From positions 3,917,501 through 3,981,500 of the forward strand of contig NZ_CP085173.1 of the NCBI RefSeq assembly GCF_020616555.1: DNA of 64,000 nucleotides, in the 5' to 3' direction. Shown here piece by piece: positions 17,834 through 24,644 of the stretch. A program made the translations under genes and the position numbers. Numbering within the stretch: the first letter of the stretch is position 1; each line of letters begins with the position of its first letter. Source of the stretch: Streptomyces longhuiensis (GTDB lineage: Bacteria > Actinomycetota > Actinomycetes > Streptomycetales > Streptomycetaceae). Below the pieces are notes generated by a model, which ran no database searches, was not told the origin of the DNA, and was given only the letters and a program-made list of their open reading frames with translations.

Positions 17834-18492
17834 GTGGACGCCACGCACAGCCGCTTATCGTCCGCCGCTGGCGCTCCCTCATGCTCGCCGCGGCACTGCT
17901 CGTCCTCTCCGGCGCACTCGTCTTGGTGTGGCTTCGCATCGACGCCGAGTCGTCTGCCCGTAAAGAGGCGATCGCCGAGGCGAACCTGCGGGGCGACGCG
18001 GTGACGACCCTCGCGGAGGACGTGCGGATACTGCGGAAGCAGGTCAAGGCGGAAGGCGGAACCCCGGCGGCGCCGGATCCGTCCCGGGCGGTCGACAATC
18101 TCCCTGACCGCGTCGGGGATCCCGTGCTCGTGCCTGGGCCGAGAGGCCCGCAAGGCGCACCGGGGAAGCCAGCGCCGACGATCACTCCTTCTCCGGGGCC
18201 GCAGGGTGCGCCTGGCGCCGACTCGACGGTGCCCGGTCCACCTGGCGCCGACTCGACCGTGCCCGGCCCGTCCGGTCCGCCTGGCCCCGTGGGGCAGGAC
18301 GGAAAGGATGGGACGGACGGCACCGACGGGACGACGCAGTGCCCTGACGGCTACACCTGGCAGGCCCCAGCCGACGACCCCGATGCGTTGGTCTGCCGCA
18401 AGGCCGGGGCTCCGCCGCCGGAGCAGCCAGCGCCGGAGGACACGCCGCCGACCGCGGCCGGCCTGGATCCGCAGCGACGCCAGTACGCATGA
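17830..18492 (+). CDS. Membrane-anchored protein with collagen-like Gly-X-Y repeats
   Basis: GTG start overlapping the preceding stop. The 220-residue protein has a basic N-terminus (VRRWRS), one membrane helix (about residues 16-36), and a coiled-coil-like stretch to about 75. A collagen-like region lies at about residues 98-171 (GPRGPQGAPGKP, GPQGAPGADS, GPPGADSTVPGPSGPPG, GQDGKDGTDGTDGT), and a Pro-rich tail follows. A 30-bp DNA unit encoding PGADSTVPGP is duplicated in tandem near 18,208-18,270. It could be a trimeric stalk. Its role in lysis or virion is unknown. Confidence 0.6.
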   Translation: MSGRHAQPLIVRRWRSLMLAAALLVLSGALVLVWLRIDAESSARKEAIAEANLRGDAVTTLAEDVRILRKQVKAEGGTPAAPDPSRAVDNLPDRVGDPVLVPGPRGPQGAPGKPAPTITPSPGPQGAPGADSTVPGPPGADSTVPGPSGPPGPVGQDGKDGTDGTDGTTQCPDGYTWQAPADDPDALVCRKAGAPPPEQPAPEDTPPTAAGLDPQRRQYA

Positions 18493-18496
18493 GCTT

Positions 18497-18530
18497 GGGC
18501 CCCCATCGCCTTCGGGCGGTGGGGGCCCTT
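18497..18530 (+). terminator. Terminator of the lysis operon
   Basis: Near-perfect 14-base-pair stem with a TTCG tetraloop (GGGCCCCCATCGCC at 18497-18510; GGCGGTGGGGGCCC at 18515-18528, one G-T wobble), then TTTCGTC. It lies four bases after the collagen-like gene stop and closes the late operon. Confidence 0.85.
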
Positions 18531-18551
18531 TCGTCATGCCCAGATGCCCTC

Positions 18552-18579
18552 TTGCGCCCGCACCCGGGTTGGCTACGGT
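18552..18579 (+). promoter_or_regulatory. Predicted promoter of the accessory block
   Basis: TTGCGC (18552-18557) and TACGGT (18574-18579) are spaced 16 bases apart. The -10 fits the actinobacterial TANNNT form. Position just after the lysis terminator and 38 bases before the next ATG fits independent expression of the accessory genes, perhaps in the lysogen. Confidence 0.5.
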
Positions 18580-18617
18580 GCGACCAGTCAACTGACCTAC
18601 GACGAGGGGACCCAGCG

Positions 18618-19346
18618 ATGACCCGACGACTGTGGAAGGTCGGCACCAACTCCGGCAACAACGGATGCCCCACCCTCTACGAGATCCCCGGCACCGACCG
18701 GTACGTCGTCCAGGGCGACCGCGTCACCGACACAGGCGAACTCGACCAGCTCGACAACCTCACCCTCGAAGAGGGCGCAGTCACGGTGCCGCGTGAGCTG
18801 CTCGCCAACTTCGGCCCCAAGGAGCCCGTGCACGTGCCGCAGTTCATCACCTTCGACGAGTTCGACGGCATGTTCACCAGCCTCAAGCACTCCGCGTGGA
18901 GGCTGGAGACCCGCCGCCGCTACGCCTCCGACGAGGGCACCGACACCTACGCCCAGTTCCTCGCCGAAGGACGCGTCGACTGGGACCTCGACGACCCGTG
19001 GTGCGTGGAGCGCCGCGACCAGAAGGCTCTCGGTAAGCGCTTTGAGCGCGTGCGGATCCTTGACGAGCCGCAGACCGAGGGCCAGCGCTACCTCCTCGAC
19101 AACGCCCGCCGCAACACGGCGGCAGGCGAGGAGATCCGCGTCATCTCCCGCGCCCTCGCCGATGAGCATCGGCTGCCCGCAGAGGACTTCTGGATCTTCG
19201 ACTCGCGCGTCGTCGCTCTCCTCCACTTCGATGACGCCGACCAGATGACCGGCGTCGAACTCATCACCAACCCCGTCGACGTCGTCCGGTACGAGCAGAT
19301 CCGCGAAGCTGCATGGCACTACGCAGTGCCGTACGACCAGGCCTGA
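18618..19346 (+). CDS. DUF6879 family protein
   Basis: I start at ATG 18618, downstream of the predicted promoter; the longer frame would cross it. The 242-residue protein has an N-terminal segment (about 1-65) and then the DUF6879 region. Markers are FDGMFTSLKHSAWRLETR, FLAEGRVDWDLDDPW, RVRILDEPQTEGQRYLLDNA, and EDFWIFDSRVVALLHFD with Trp/Phe residues typical of the family. DUF6879 proteins are common in Streptomyces next to XRE-DUF5753 regulators, as here, but have no known biochemical role. In this prophage the pair sits outside the virion operon and is probably a lysogen-expressed accessory module. Confidence 0.8.
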   Translation: MTRRLWKVGTNSGNNGCPTLYEIPGTDRYVVQGDRVTDTGELDQLDNLTLEEGAVTVPRELLANFGPKEPVHVPQFITFDEFDGMFTSLKHSAWRLETRRRYASDEGTDTYAQFLAEGRVDWDLDDPWCVERRDQKALGKRFERVRILDEPQTEGQRYLLDNARRNTAAGEEIRVISRALADEHRLPAEDFWIFDSRVVALLHFDDADQMTGVELITNPVDVVRYEQIREAAWHYAVPYDQA

Positions 19347-19361
19347 CGGTACTTTCGGTGT

Positions 19362-20198
19362 GTGAGCACCGACTTTCAGCAGGCCCGAGCGGCCCTCGGC
19401 GCGCGGCTCAAAGAGCTACGCGCCGGGGTCTCTCAACGTGTGCTCGCCGAACGGCTCGGCTGGCCACAGTCCAAGGTCAGCAAACTCGAAGGCGGCCGGC
19501 AGACCCCCGCCCTGGAAGACCTCGCCGCATGGGCTCATGCAACAGGGAGCCCGGCCGCGGCTGACGAACTCGCTGCGCGTCTCCAGGGAATCGAGTCCCA
19601 CTCCCGCTCGTGGCGCCGCCAACTCCGCGCCGGACACAAGCCGGTACAGGACGCCCTCACGGTCGAATACGACCGCTCCACCGTGCTCCGAGCCTGGGAA
19701 GGTTCGATGGTCGTCGGCATGCTCCAGACGCCCGACTACGCGCGCGCAGTGTTCGCCCGCTACACAGAGCTCCACCAGTCCCCACGCGATCTCGACGACG
19801 CCGTACGCGCCCGCGTGAAGCGACAAGAGATGCTCTACCAGCCCGGCCGCATCTTCCACATCGTGATGTGGGAGGCCGCCCTACACGCTGGGGTGGCTGC
19901 GCCCCATGTTCTCGCTGCCCAACTCGACCGCCTGGTGGGCGCGATCGGACTGGACACGGTGAAGCTCGGCATCGTGCCCCTTGGCGCCGGCATCGCTGTC
20001 CCGCCGGCCAATGGGTTCTGGCTCTATGACGATCGGCTTGCGATCGTCGAGGACTGGCACGCGGAGTTGTGGCTCGACGACTCGGACAGCCTGAGCCTGT
20101 ACCGGCGGGTGTGGGATTCGCTGTCGGCCTCGGCGGTCTACGGGTCGCAGGCGCACCGGGTCATAGCTCGTGCCCGAGCGCATCTCGAAGCGTCCTGA
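19362..20198 (+). CDS. XRE-family regulator with DUF5753 C-terminal domain
   Basis: GTG 19362 has no Shine-Dalgarno but is preceded six bases away by TACTTT (19350-19355), so the mRNA is probably leaderless. Residues about 8-65 form the helix-turn-helix (RVLAERLGWPQSKVSKLEGGRQTP). The rest is DUF5753 (VVGMLQTPDYARAVF, WEAALHAG, GIVPLGAGIAVPP, ANGFWLYDD). These regulators are abundant in Streptomyces, often paired with a small partner protein, with WhiJ as the best-known relative. It is a good candidate to bind the palindromes just downstream at 20,229-20,264. Confidence 0.88.
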   Translation: MSTDFQQARAALGARLKELRAGVSQRVLAERLGWPQSKVSKLEGGRQTPALEDLAAWAHATGSPAAADELAARLQGIESHSRSWRRQLRAGHKPVQDALTVEYDRSTVLRAWEGSMVVGMLQTPDYARAVFARYTELHQSPRDLDDAVRARVKRQEMLYQPGRIFHIVMWEAALHAGVAAPHVLAAQLDRLVGAIGLDTVKLGIVPLGAGIAVPPANGFWLYDDRLAIVEDWHAELWLDDSDSLSLYRRVWDSLSASAVYGSQAHRVIARARAHLEAS

Positions 20199-20278
20199 GA
20201 ATCCTCGCGAATCGCTGAGAAGCCGCCGCGAATATTCGAGAATCATCCCGGCTGGTGATTCTCGCAGGCTCCTACGGT
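20197..20278 (+). promoter_or_regulatory. Operator-rich promoter region between the XRE gene and the next leaderless gene
   Basis: Within 80 bases there are several elements. GAGAATC occurs at 20197-20203, the perfect palindrome CGAATATTCG at 20229-20238, and the inverted pair GAGAATCATCC/GGTGATTCTC at 20238-20263. A -10-like TACGGT lies at 20273-20278. The inverted pair overlaps where a -35 would be, so binding there should block the promoter. The nearby XRE protein is the obvious ligand, but this is inference. Confidence 0.55.
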
Positions 20279-20285
20279 GCTCGTC

Positions 20286-20750
20286 ATGGCCGCACCGACG
20301 CGCACCACCGCACCCCGGCGCGAGGCAGGTGATACCTGGCTCGCCTCCTGCGCCCGCCGTCCAGAACTCGCCTTCGAGGTCTGGGAGATGGACGGCCTAG
20401 CGCCGATCCACTGCACGCAGTGGCTCGCCGCCGAGGCACAGCTCGGCCTTGCACTCCAGGCTGCCCGACGGATCCCCTCCCGCCACCGCGGGCCACTCCT
20501 CGTCTCGCCCGACCTCGATGCCGCATGGTGGCTGGTCCCGCTCGACGCAGCCGAGGAACTCGCTGACGTCCGGCGCCTCACCGTTCAGCCGCACGGCTGG
20601 CCGCTGCACTGCCCCTCGACCCAACGCCCGGCCGGCGGACGGTTCTGGCTCCACGCTCCCGACGGAACGGCACGACTCACTGATCCTGTTCACCTCGCCG
20701 CCGCCTTCGGCCCCGGCGGGCCACGCATCCTCGCGGAGGCTTTCGGATGA
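20286..20750 (+). CDS. Small protein with weak primase-polymerase-like layout
   Basis: ATG 20286 lies seven bases after TACGGT and without a Shine-Dalgarno, hence probably leaderless. GTG 20277 is an alternative. The 154-residue protein contains DTWLASCARRPELAFEVW, SRHRGPLLVSPDLDAAWWLV, LHCPSTQRPAGGRFWLH and LTDPVHLAAAFGPGGPR. Its order of motifs recalls the degenerate primase-polymerase-like gene on the chromosome at 43.9 kb, but catalytic acidic residues are not evident. Similar small proteins occur in Streptomyces mobile elements. Function unknown. Its stop overlaps the next ATG (ATGA). Confidence 0.6.
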   Translation: MAAPTRTTAPRREAGDTWLASCARRPELAFEVWEMDGLAPIHCTQWLAAEAQLGLALQAARRIPSRHRGPLLVSPDLDAAWWLVPLDAAEELADVRRLTVQPHGWPLHCPSTQRPAGGRFWLHAPDGTARLTDPVHLAAAFGPGGPRILAEAFG

Positions 20751-21085
20751 CAAACCCCAGAAGCACCACGCTGCCGACGCCCACCATTTGCGAGGTGATC
20801 GAGGCGGCCCTGTCCGCACCCCGCGACTACCCCAACCCTGAGACGCTGCGGTACCTGTACACGGCGGCACGGCTAGCGATCCAAAAGTTGACGCCGATCG
20901 TGGCCGCGCAGGTCGAGCCCGCGGCGCCCGGCCCGGAGCGTGCATCCCGGGAGCGGGCAGTCGACGAGGCCGAGGCGATCATGCGCGAGGGCCTGAGTCC
21001 GAGCCCGCTCGCCGCGTCCCTCACGGTGAGCGCGCTCGGTCGCGCGCTGTTGGGCCTGCACCACTTCGCCGGCGGTGAGCGGTGA
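20747..21085 (+). CDS. Hypothetical helical protein (DUF6415-like)
   Basis: ATGA overlap with the previous gene. The 112-residue protein is predicted helical throughout, with PETLRYLYTAARLAIQKLTPIV, a variable central stretch rich in Ala/Pro/Glu, and SLTVSALGRALLGLHHF at the end. This three-part layout resembles the DUF6415 proteins that accompany XRE regulators in Streptomyces, but I am not certain. No catalytic motif is visible. Confidence 0.5.
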   Translation: MTNPRSTTLPTPTICEVIEAALSAPRDYPNPETLRYLYTAARLAIQKLTPIVAAQVEPAAPGPERASRERAVDEAEAIMREGLSPSPLAASLTVSALGRALLGLHHFAGGER

Positions 21086-21264
21086 GCCTCGAGGGCGTGC
21101 GGCTCTGCTGGACGTGCCAGAAGCCGATCCGGCCTGGCGAGCGGACGCGGACGAGCGACGTGTTCAGCGCGTCCGGACCTGGCGCGCACGTGGAGTTCCA
21201 CGCCCCGCTGTGCCCGACTACTCCGCCGCCGTACCAGCGGGCGCCCGTCCCGCGCAGTCACTAG
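21082..21264 (+). CDS. Small CxxC protein
   Basis: GTG overlapping the previous stop (GTGA). The 60-residue protein has CWTCQKPIRPGER near the N-terminus and a third Cys in HAPLCPTTP, with His in VEFHAP. These could form a single zinc-binding knuckle. Such CWxCxxPIxPGE proteins recur in Streptomyces integrative elements and phages. It ends an accessory operon that is closed by the hairpin at 21,306-21,346. Function unknown. Confidence 0.6.
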   Translation: MSLEGVRLCWTCQKPIRPGERTRTSDVFSASGPGAHVEFHAPLCPTTPPPYQRAPVPRSH

Positions 21265-21305
21265 ACCCCCGCCGCCGGGTGCTTGGAGCTGATGGGCGGC
21301 GGGTC

Positions 21306-21346
21306 GGGGCGGCCGCTCGATGGCGAGCAGTGGGAGCGGCCGCCCC
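21306..21346 (+). terminator. GC-rich hairpin closing the accessory operon
   Basis: GGGGCGGCCGCTC (21306-21318) and GAGCGGCCGCCCC (21334-21346) form a perfect 13-base-pair stem with a 15-base loop. No T tract follows, as is common for actinobacterial terminators. Confidence 0.65.
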
Positions 21347-21382
21347 ACAGCGTGAGTCGAACTAGCAACCAGGAGGGGAACC

Positions 21383-21883
21383 ATGACAGTCACATTCGAC
21401 AGTCCTGCCGCAACTCGTACGCGGGACCCCGAAGAACTGCTTAACGCAGTTGCCCCGCACATCACGGAACTGACCCTCAACGTATTCGACAGCGGCATGT
21501 CCCTCTGGGACCGCGAGATCGCGCTGCTCCTGCGCGATCACACGATGGTGCGTGACATGGCCGAGCGGATCCTCGGCAACGGGATCATGTACGTCATGGG
21601 CTCCATCGAGAACCCCGATGTGCACCTCGGCGTAGGCAAGTTGGTCGACATCGGCGTCCACCAGCTCATCCTCGACACGCCCGTCTGGTGGGGCATCTGC
21701 CGCCTGTACAACGGCGGCCGGTACAAGCACCACGCCCCGTTCATCGAGCGCCGCGGCGACGGCCTGTGCCTGCGCACCGGGGACTTCCTCAAGTCCCAAG
21801 GCTGGGCCATCGACGAGGAGCTGTGGGCCATCGACGGCGCCAACTGCTCGCCCTGCGACAACAAGGTCCCTGACAGCCACTGA
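21383..21883 (+). CDS. Conserved-looking hypothetical protein with C-terminal CxxC
   Basis: ATG with AGGAGGGGAACC upstream. The 166-residue protein starts with a helical acidic region (PEELLNAVAPHITELTLNVFDS, EIALLLRDHTMVRDMAERIL). Aromatic-rich HQLILDTPVWWGICRLYNGG, KHHAPFIERRGDGLCLRTGDFL and a final NCSPCDN follow. Cys and His residues are clustered in the last third and could bind a metal. It is flanked by two hairpins and precedes a methyltransferase. I do not recognise a family. Confidence 0.6.
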   Translation: MTVTFDSPAATRTRDPEELLNAVAPHITELTLNVFDSGMSLWDREIALLLRDHTMVRDMAERILGNGIMYVMGSIENPDVHLGVGKLVDIGVHQLILDTPVWWGICRLYNGGRYKHHAPFIERRGDGLCLRTGDFLKSQGWAIDEELWAIDGANCSPCDNKVPDSH

Positions 21884-21896
21884 CCCCGCTACAGTC

Positions 21897-21930
21897 GCCC
21901 CGCCCCCACCGCGCACCTAGGGGGCGGGGC
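21897..21930 (+). terminator. Terminator between the hypothetical gene and the methyltransferase
   Basis: GCCCCGCCCCC (21897-21907) and GGGGGCGGGGC (21920-21930) form a perfect 11-base-pair stem. It follows the stop codon at 21,883 by 13 bases and precedes the methyltransferase GTG by 27 bases. Confidence 0.65.
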
Positions 21931-21957
21931 TCCCGCACATCGACCGAAGGACCCACA

Positions 21958-22644
21958 GTGCCCGTACCCCACGACATCGCCGCCGAGACCGAACTGTGGA
22001 ACACCTACGCACAGTCAGCTTTCAAGGCCGACGCCGAGCCGTCGTTCTGCTGGACCCAGTACGCCGGCCACGGCCCCGGGCCCGAGTTGCTCGGCGACCC
22101 GGAGTCGGTGCTGGAGATCGGGTGCGGCACCGGACGCGCACTCGCCAGCCTCGCCGAGGCCGGCGTAAAGACTCGCGGCGTCGACCTGTCCCCGGTCATG
22201 GTGCAGAAGACCACCGAGCGGTGGGCGCACACGGGCGCGGAGTTCGTGTGCGGCGAAGTCCTCGACGTCCTGGCCGAGGACACGCAGACCTATGACGCGG
22301 TCTACTCGATGTTCGGAGCAGCCTGGTTCGTCGACCCGTCGAAGCTGTTCCCGCTGGTCCTCGAGCGCCTCAACCTCGGCGGCCGGTTCGTGTTCTCTCA
22401 GCCGCCGGCCATCCCAGGCGCCTACGGTCCGCAAGGTATGTATAAGGGTGGGTTCGCGGGCAAGGCGCAGTTCACCTACCGCTACAGCTATAAGCCCGCG
22501 GTGTGGGAGCGGCACCTGCTTCGGGCCGGGTTCGCCAGGGCCACGGCCACCGTGACGGAGGCCCCGACGCCGGGGCATATCGGCACTCTCATCGTGCAGG
22601 CCGAGGCGCCGGCGAGGGGCTTCGCCCTTCCGCCCAAGGGCTGA
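21958..22644 (+). CDS. Class I SAM-dependent methyltransferase
   Basis: GTG start with GAAGGACCCACA upstream. The 228-residue protein has SAM motif I VLEIGCGTGRALASLAEAG at about residues 44-62. The motif I-plus GVDLSPVMV and motif II-like VYSMFGAAWFVDP follow, then a SQPP element near residue 150. The fold is that of small-molecule or protein methyltransferases. The absence of a DPPY/PC motif argues against a DNA methyltransferase. It is the last plus-strand gene of the prophage and runs into the convergent repressor gene. Possibly modifies a host or phage molecule. Substrate unknown. Confidence 0.8.
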   Translation: MPVPHDIAAETELWNTYAQSAFKADAEPSFCWTQYAGHGPGPELLGDPESVLEIGCGTGRALASLAEAGVKTRGVDLSPVMVQKTTERWAHTGAEFVCGEVLDVLAEDTQTYDAVYSMFGAAWFVDPSKLFPLVLERLNLGGRFVFSQPPAIPGAYGPQGMYKGGFAGKAQFTYRYSYKPAVWERHLLRAGFARATATVTEAPTPGHIGTLIVQAEAPARGFALPPKG

Positions 22645-22668
22645 ACGAGGAGCGGCCCTGTCCGCTGC

Positions 22669-22899
22669 TTACACGAGGTCGCGGAGCGGGACACCGAGCC
22701 CGTCGGCGATCCTGATCAAGTTGTCGAGGATCGGGCTCGCGTGACCTTGCTCGATGCGGTTGATGCTCTGCCGGTCGAGGCCAGCCTGTTCCGCCAAGGT
22801 CTCTTGCGTCATGTTCGCGTGGAGGCGTGCGGCTCGGATGCGCTCGCCGACGGCCCGCCGGGCGGCGAGTACTCGGGGCGAGGGGGGAGCGGGCGGCAC
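22669..22899 (-). CDS. Small XRE/HTH protein, candidate prophage repressor
   Basis: The 76-residue protein is essentially one Cro/CI-type helix-turn-helix (RIRAARLHANMTQETLAEQAGLDRQSINRIEQGHASPI, split here as helices 2-3 around TQETLAEQAGLDRQSINRIE), followed by LDNLIRIADGLGVPL. It is the only minus-strand gene at this end and faces the att site. A perfect 12-bp palindrome CGATCATGATCG lies at 22916-22927, 17 bases upstream of its start, and is a likely autoregulatory operator. Confidence 0.8.
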   Translation of the reverse strand: MPPAPPSPRVLAARRAVGERIRAARLHANMTQETLAEQAGLDRQSINRIEQGHASPILDNLIRIADGLGVPLRDLV

Positions 22900-22915
22900 C
22901 CGCTCAACGCTCGCC

Positions 22916-22927
22916 CGATCATGATCG
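22916..22927. promoter_or_regulatory. Palindromic operator upstream of the small XRE gene
   Basis: CGATCATGATCG is perfectly self-complementary and lies between the XRE start (22,899) and an AT-richer stretch around 22,930-22,975 that should contain its promoter. Confidence 0.5.
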
Positions 22928-23237
22928 ACTGTCTGTATCGTCGGCCGTACATTTATGGATCACATTTCGGCCACCTGTGAAAGCCTCGGGAGAATAAGAC
23001 ACACGTTCGAGTGAATTTGGTGAAGTGATGTTGCCAGCCAAGATCTCCATGCAAAGGATGGCGGCACCACTCATCCCAGAACTGGCCGCCTCCAGCACAC
23101 CGCCCCCCAGGCGTGGAACAGCGGCCAGCGGCGCCCTCGGCCCATCGCCGGGGGCGCTGTCATGCGCTGGGTTCGATCCACGGTTGGGGTGCTTTGCACT
23201 CACCCCGCCCGAGGCTCCGCGAACACCGTTCCCGGGC
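22928..23237. other. Non-coding end of the prophage
   Basis: No convincing gene is seen on either strand. The first 80 bases are AT-rich compared with the rest and probably hold the promoter for the leftward XRE gene. Around 23,127-23,159 an imperfect GC hairpin (CAGCGGCGCCCTCGGC with GCCGGGGGCGCTG) resembles a terminator. The remainder shows no repeats of note until the palindrome at 23,238. Confidence 0.5.
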
Positions 23238-23253
23238 TGTTCCCGCGGGAACA
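23238..23253. repeat. Perfect 16-bp palindrome near the att site
   Basis: TGTTCCCGCGGGAACA is perfectly self-complementary. It stands three bases before a run of four 10-bp direct repeats and about 110 bases before the tRNA-derived core, a layout expected for accessory protein sites of a phage recombination locus. Confidence 0.7.
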
Positions 23254-23256
23254 CTG

Positions 23257-23296
23257 AGCGTCGTCCAGCGACATCCAGCGTCATCGAGCGACATCG
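23257..23296 (+). repeat. Four tandem 10-bp repeats (candidate integrase arm or Xis sites)
   Basis: AGCGTCGTCC, AGCGACATCC, AGCGTCATCG and AGCGACATCG follow each other without gaps, giving a repeat period close to one helical turn. They lie about 65 bases inside the att core. Arm-type or excisionase sites of tyrosine integrases often look like this. Confidence 0.6.
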
Positions 23297-23350
23297 AATG
23301 CGGCCCTTTTGTCCTAATTCCCTGCATCCTTGCAGGTCAAAGATGGGTCA

Positions 23351-23384
23351 AGGATCAGGTTCAAGTCCCGTCACTCACCCTGAA
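23351..23384 (+). other. attR candidate: 3' end of a tRNA-His gene
   Basis: GGTTCAAGTCCCGTCACTCACC contains a tRNA T-loop (GTTCAAGTC), the 3' T-stem strand and an acceptor strand CACTCAC. The next base would be C73. A C discriminator base and this acceptor strand fit tRNA-His, the only bacterial tRNA with C73 paired to G-1. The 5' part of a tRNA is missing: the sequence upstream does not pair in the T-stem, as expected at the phage side of an integration. The intact tRNA-His should be at attL, left of the window. Confidence 0.7.
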
Positions 23385-23385
23385 T

Positions 23386-23423
23386 GAACAAGGCCCCGGT
23401 TCGAAAGAACCGGGGCCTTGTTC
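23386..23423. terminator. Terminator shared by the tRNA-His remnant and cebR
   Basis: A perfect 17-base-pair stem with a GAAA loop: GAACAAGGCCCCGGTTC (23386-23402) and GAACCGGGGCCTTGTTC (23407-23423). It originally followed the tRNA gene and also lies downstream of the leftward cebR, so it can act in both directions. Confidence 0.85.
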
Positions 23424-23479
23424 GTCGTGGCGCCCGCGCCGCTCAGGTCGACACGCCGCCCGCGGCCGGCGCGCACCCC

Positions 23480-24526
23480 TCAGGACGAAGCGCGCTCCAC
23501 CAGTTCGTTCGGCAGGACCAGCTGGCGGCCGTCGAGTGTGCGGGACGCGGCCGGGCGGCGGTCGGCGATCTCGGCGAGGAGCAGGTCGATCATGGCGCGG
23601 CCCATCTCCTCGATGGGCTGGCGGACGCTGGTCAGGGGCGGGTCCATGTGCCGGGCGATCGCCGAGTCGTCGTAGCCGACCAGGGCGACGTCGTCGGGGA
23701 TACGGCGGCCCGCCTCGCGCAGCACCTGGCGGGCGCCCGCCGCCATCACGTCCGACCCGGCGAACACCGCGTCCACCTCGGGGCAGCGCTCCAGGAGGTC
23801 GGTCATCGCGCGACGGCCGCCCTCCTCCGTGAAGTCCCCCGGCACGATGAGCCGCTCGTCCACCTCACGGCCCGCCGCCTCGACGGCGGCGCGGTAGCCG
23901 TCGACGCGGCGCTGGGCGCCGTACACGTCCAGCCGGCCGGTGATCGTGGCGATGCGGGTGCGGCCGCGGCCCACGAGGTGCTCGACGGCCGAGTACGCGC
24001 CCGCGAAGTTGTCGGAGTCCACCGAGGGCAGCGTCTCGGCGGCGGAGCGGCGGCCGCTGATGACGGCGGGGATCTCCAGCTGGCTGAGCAGATCGGGGAG
24101 CGGGTCGTCGGCGTGGACGGACACCAACAGGACGCCGTCGACGCGGTGCGCCGCGAGGTACTGCGCGAGGCGCTGCCGCTCCCGGTCGTTGCCCGCGAAG
24201 ATCAGCAGGAGCTGCATCTCGGTCTCGGCGAGCTCGGCACCGACGCCGCGCAGCATGTCGGAGAAGTAGGGCTCCGCGAAGAAACGTGTCTCCGGTTCGG
24301 GCACGACGAGGGCGATGGCGTCCGTGCGGTTGGCGGCGAGGGCGCGGGCCGCCGTGTTCGGCACGTAGCCGAGCTCGGCGACGGCGGCCTCGACCGTGGC
24401 GCGGGTCGCGTCGCTCACCCGGGGCGAGCCGTTGATCACCCGGGAGACCGTGCCCCGGCCCACGCCCGCCCGGGCCGCGACCTCCTCAAGGGTCGGACGC
24501 CTGCCGTGAGTGCCGCGAGCCACCAT
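23480..24526 (-). CDS. cebR: LacI-family repressor of cellobiose utilisation, CebR
   Basis: I start at the ATG giving MVARGTHGRRPTLEEVA. The upstream in-frame ATG would add 27 poorly conserved residues. The 348-residue protein has a LacI helix-turn-helix at about residues 11-32 (TLEEVAARAGVGRGTVSRVI) with hinge helix RALAANRT, followed by a periplasmic-binding-like sensor domain (VALVGYDDSAIARHM near the end). CebR is known in Streptomyces to bind TGGGAGCGCTCCCA and to be released by cello-oligosaccharides. The exact operator is present in the divergent promoter region and again at bglC. Gene content confirms the call. Confidence 0.93.
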   Translation of the reverse strand: MVARGTHGRRPTLEEVAARAGVGRGTVSRVINGSPRVSDATRATVEAAVAELGYVPNTAARALAANRTDAIALVVPEPETRFFAEPYFSDMLRGVGAELAETEMQLLLIFAGNDRERQRLAQYLAAHRVDGVLLVSVHADDPLPDLLSQLEIPAVISGRRSAAETLPSVDSDNFAGAYSAVEHLVGRGRTRIATITGRLDVYGAQRRVDGYRAAVEAAGREVDERLIVPGDFTEEGGRRAMTDLLERCPEVDAVFAGSDVMAAGARQVLREAGRRIPDDVALVGYDDSAIARHMDPPLTSVRQPIEEMGRAMIDLLLAEIADRRPAASRTLDGRQLVLPNELVERASS

Positions 24527-24644
24527 GACTCCCACCTCCCCAAGTCTCACGCGGAATCTAACAGCCCGATAACCGCGCCAAGTTGCCGCTGCCGAGCGTC
24601 TTGACACCCCCGGGCCGAGCGACGACCCTTCAACACATCACCTA

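Larger units (their letters stand above)
1..23384. mobile_element. Right-hand part of a siphovirus-like prophage, ending at a tRNA-His att site
   Basis: The block from the left edge to the tRNA-His 3' fragment carries only virion, tail, lysis and phage-accessory genes, nearly all on the plus strand. Order is structural proteins, head-tail connectors, tail tube, tail chaperone, tape measure, tail protein, spike, endolysin and holin, then accessory genes and a small repressor on the minus strand. Beyond about 23.4 kb the genes become ordinary Streptomyces chromosome (cebR regulon). Terminase, portal, protease, major capsid and integrase are absent here and presumably lie left of the window. The prophage therefore looks intact in its late region, but its completeness cannot be judged. 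Confidence 0.9.

Noticed and set aside
21958..22644. Methyltransferase as part of a restriction-modification system
   Set aside because: It lacks DNA-methylase motifs such as DPPY or PCQ and no restriction enzyme gene lies nearby.
22669..23480. Looking for an integrase gene at the right prophage end
   Set aside because: Neither strand shows a tyrosine or serine recombinase frame here; the integrase must be outside the window.
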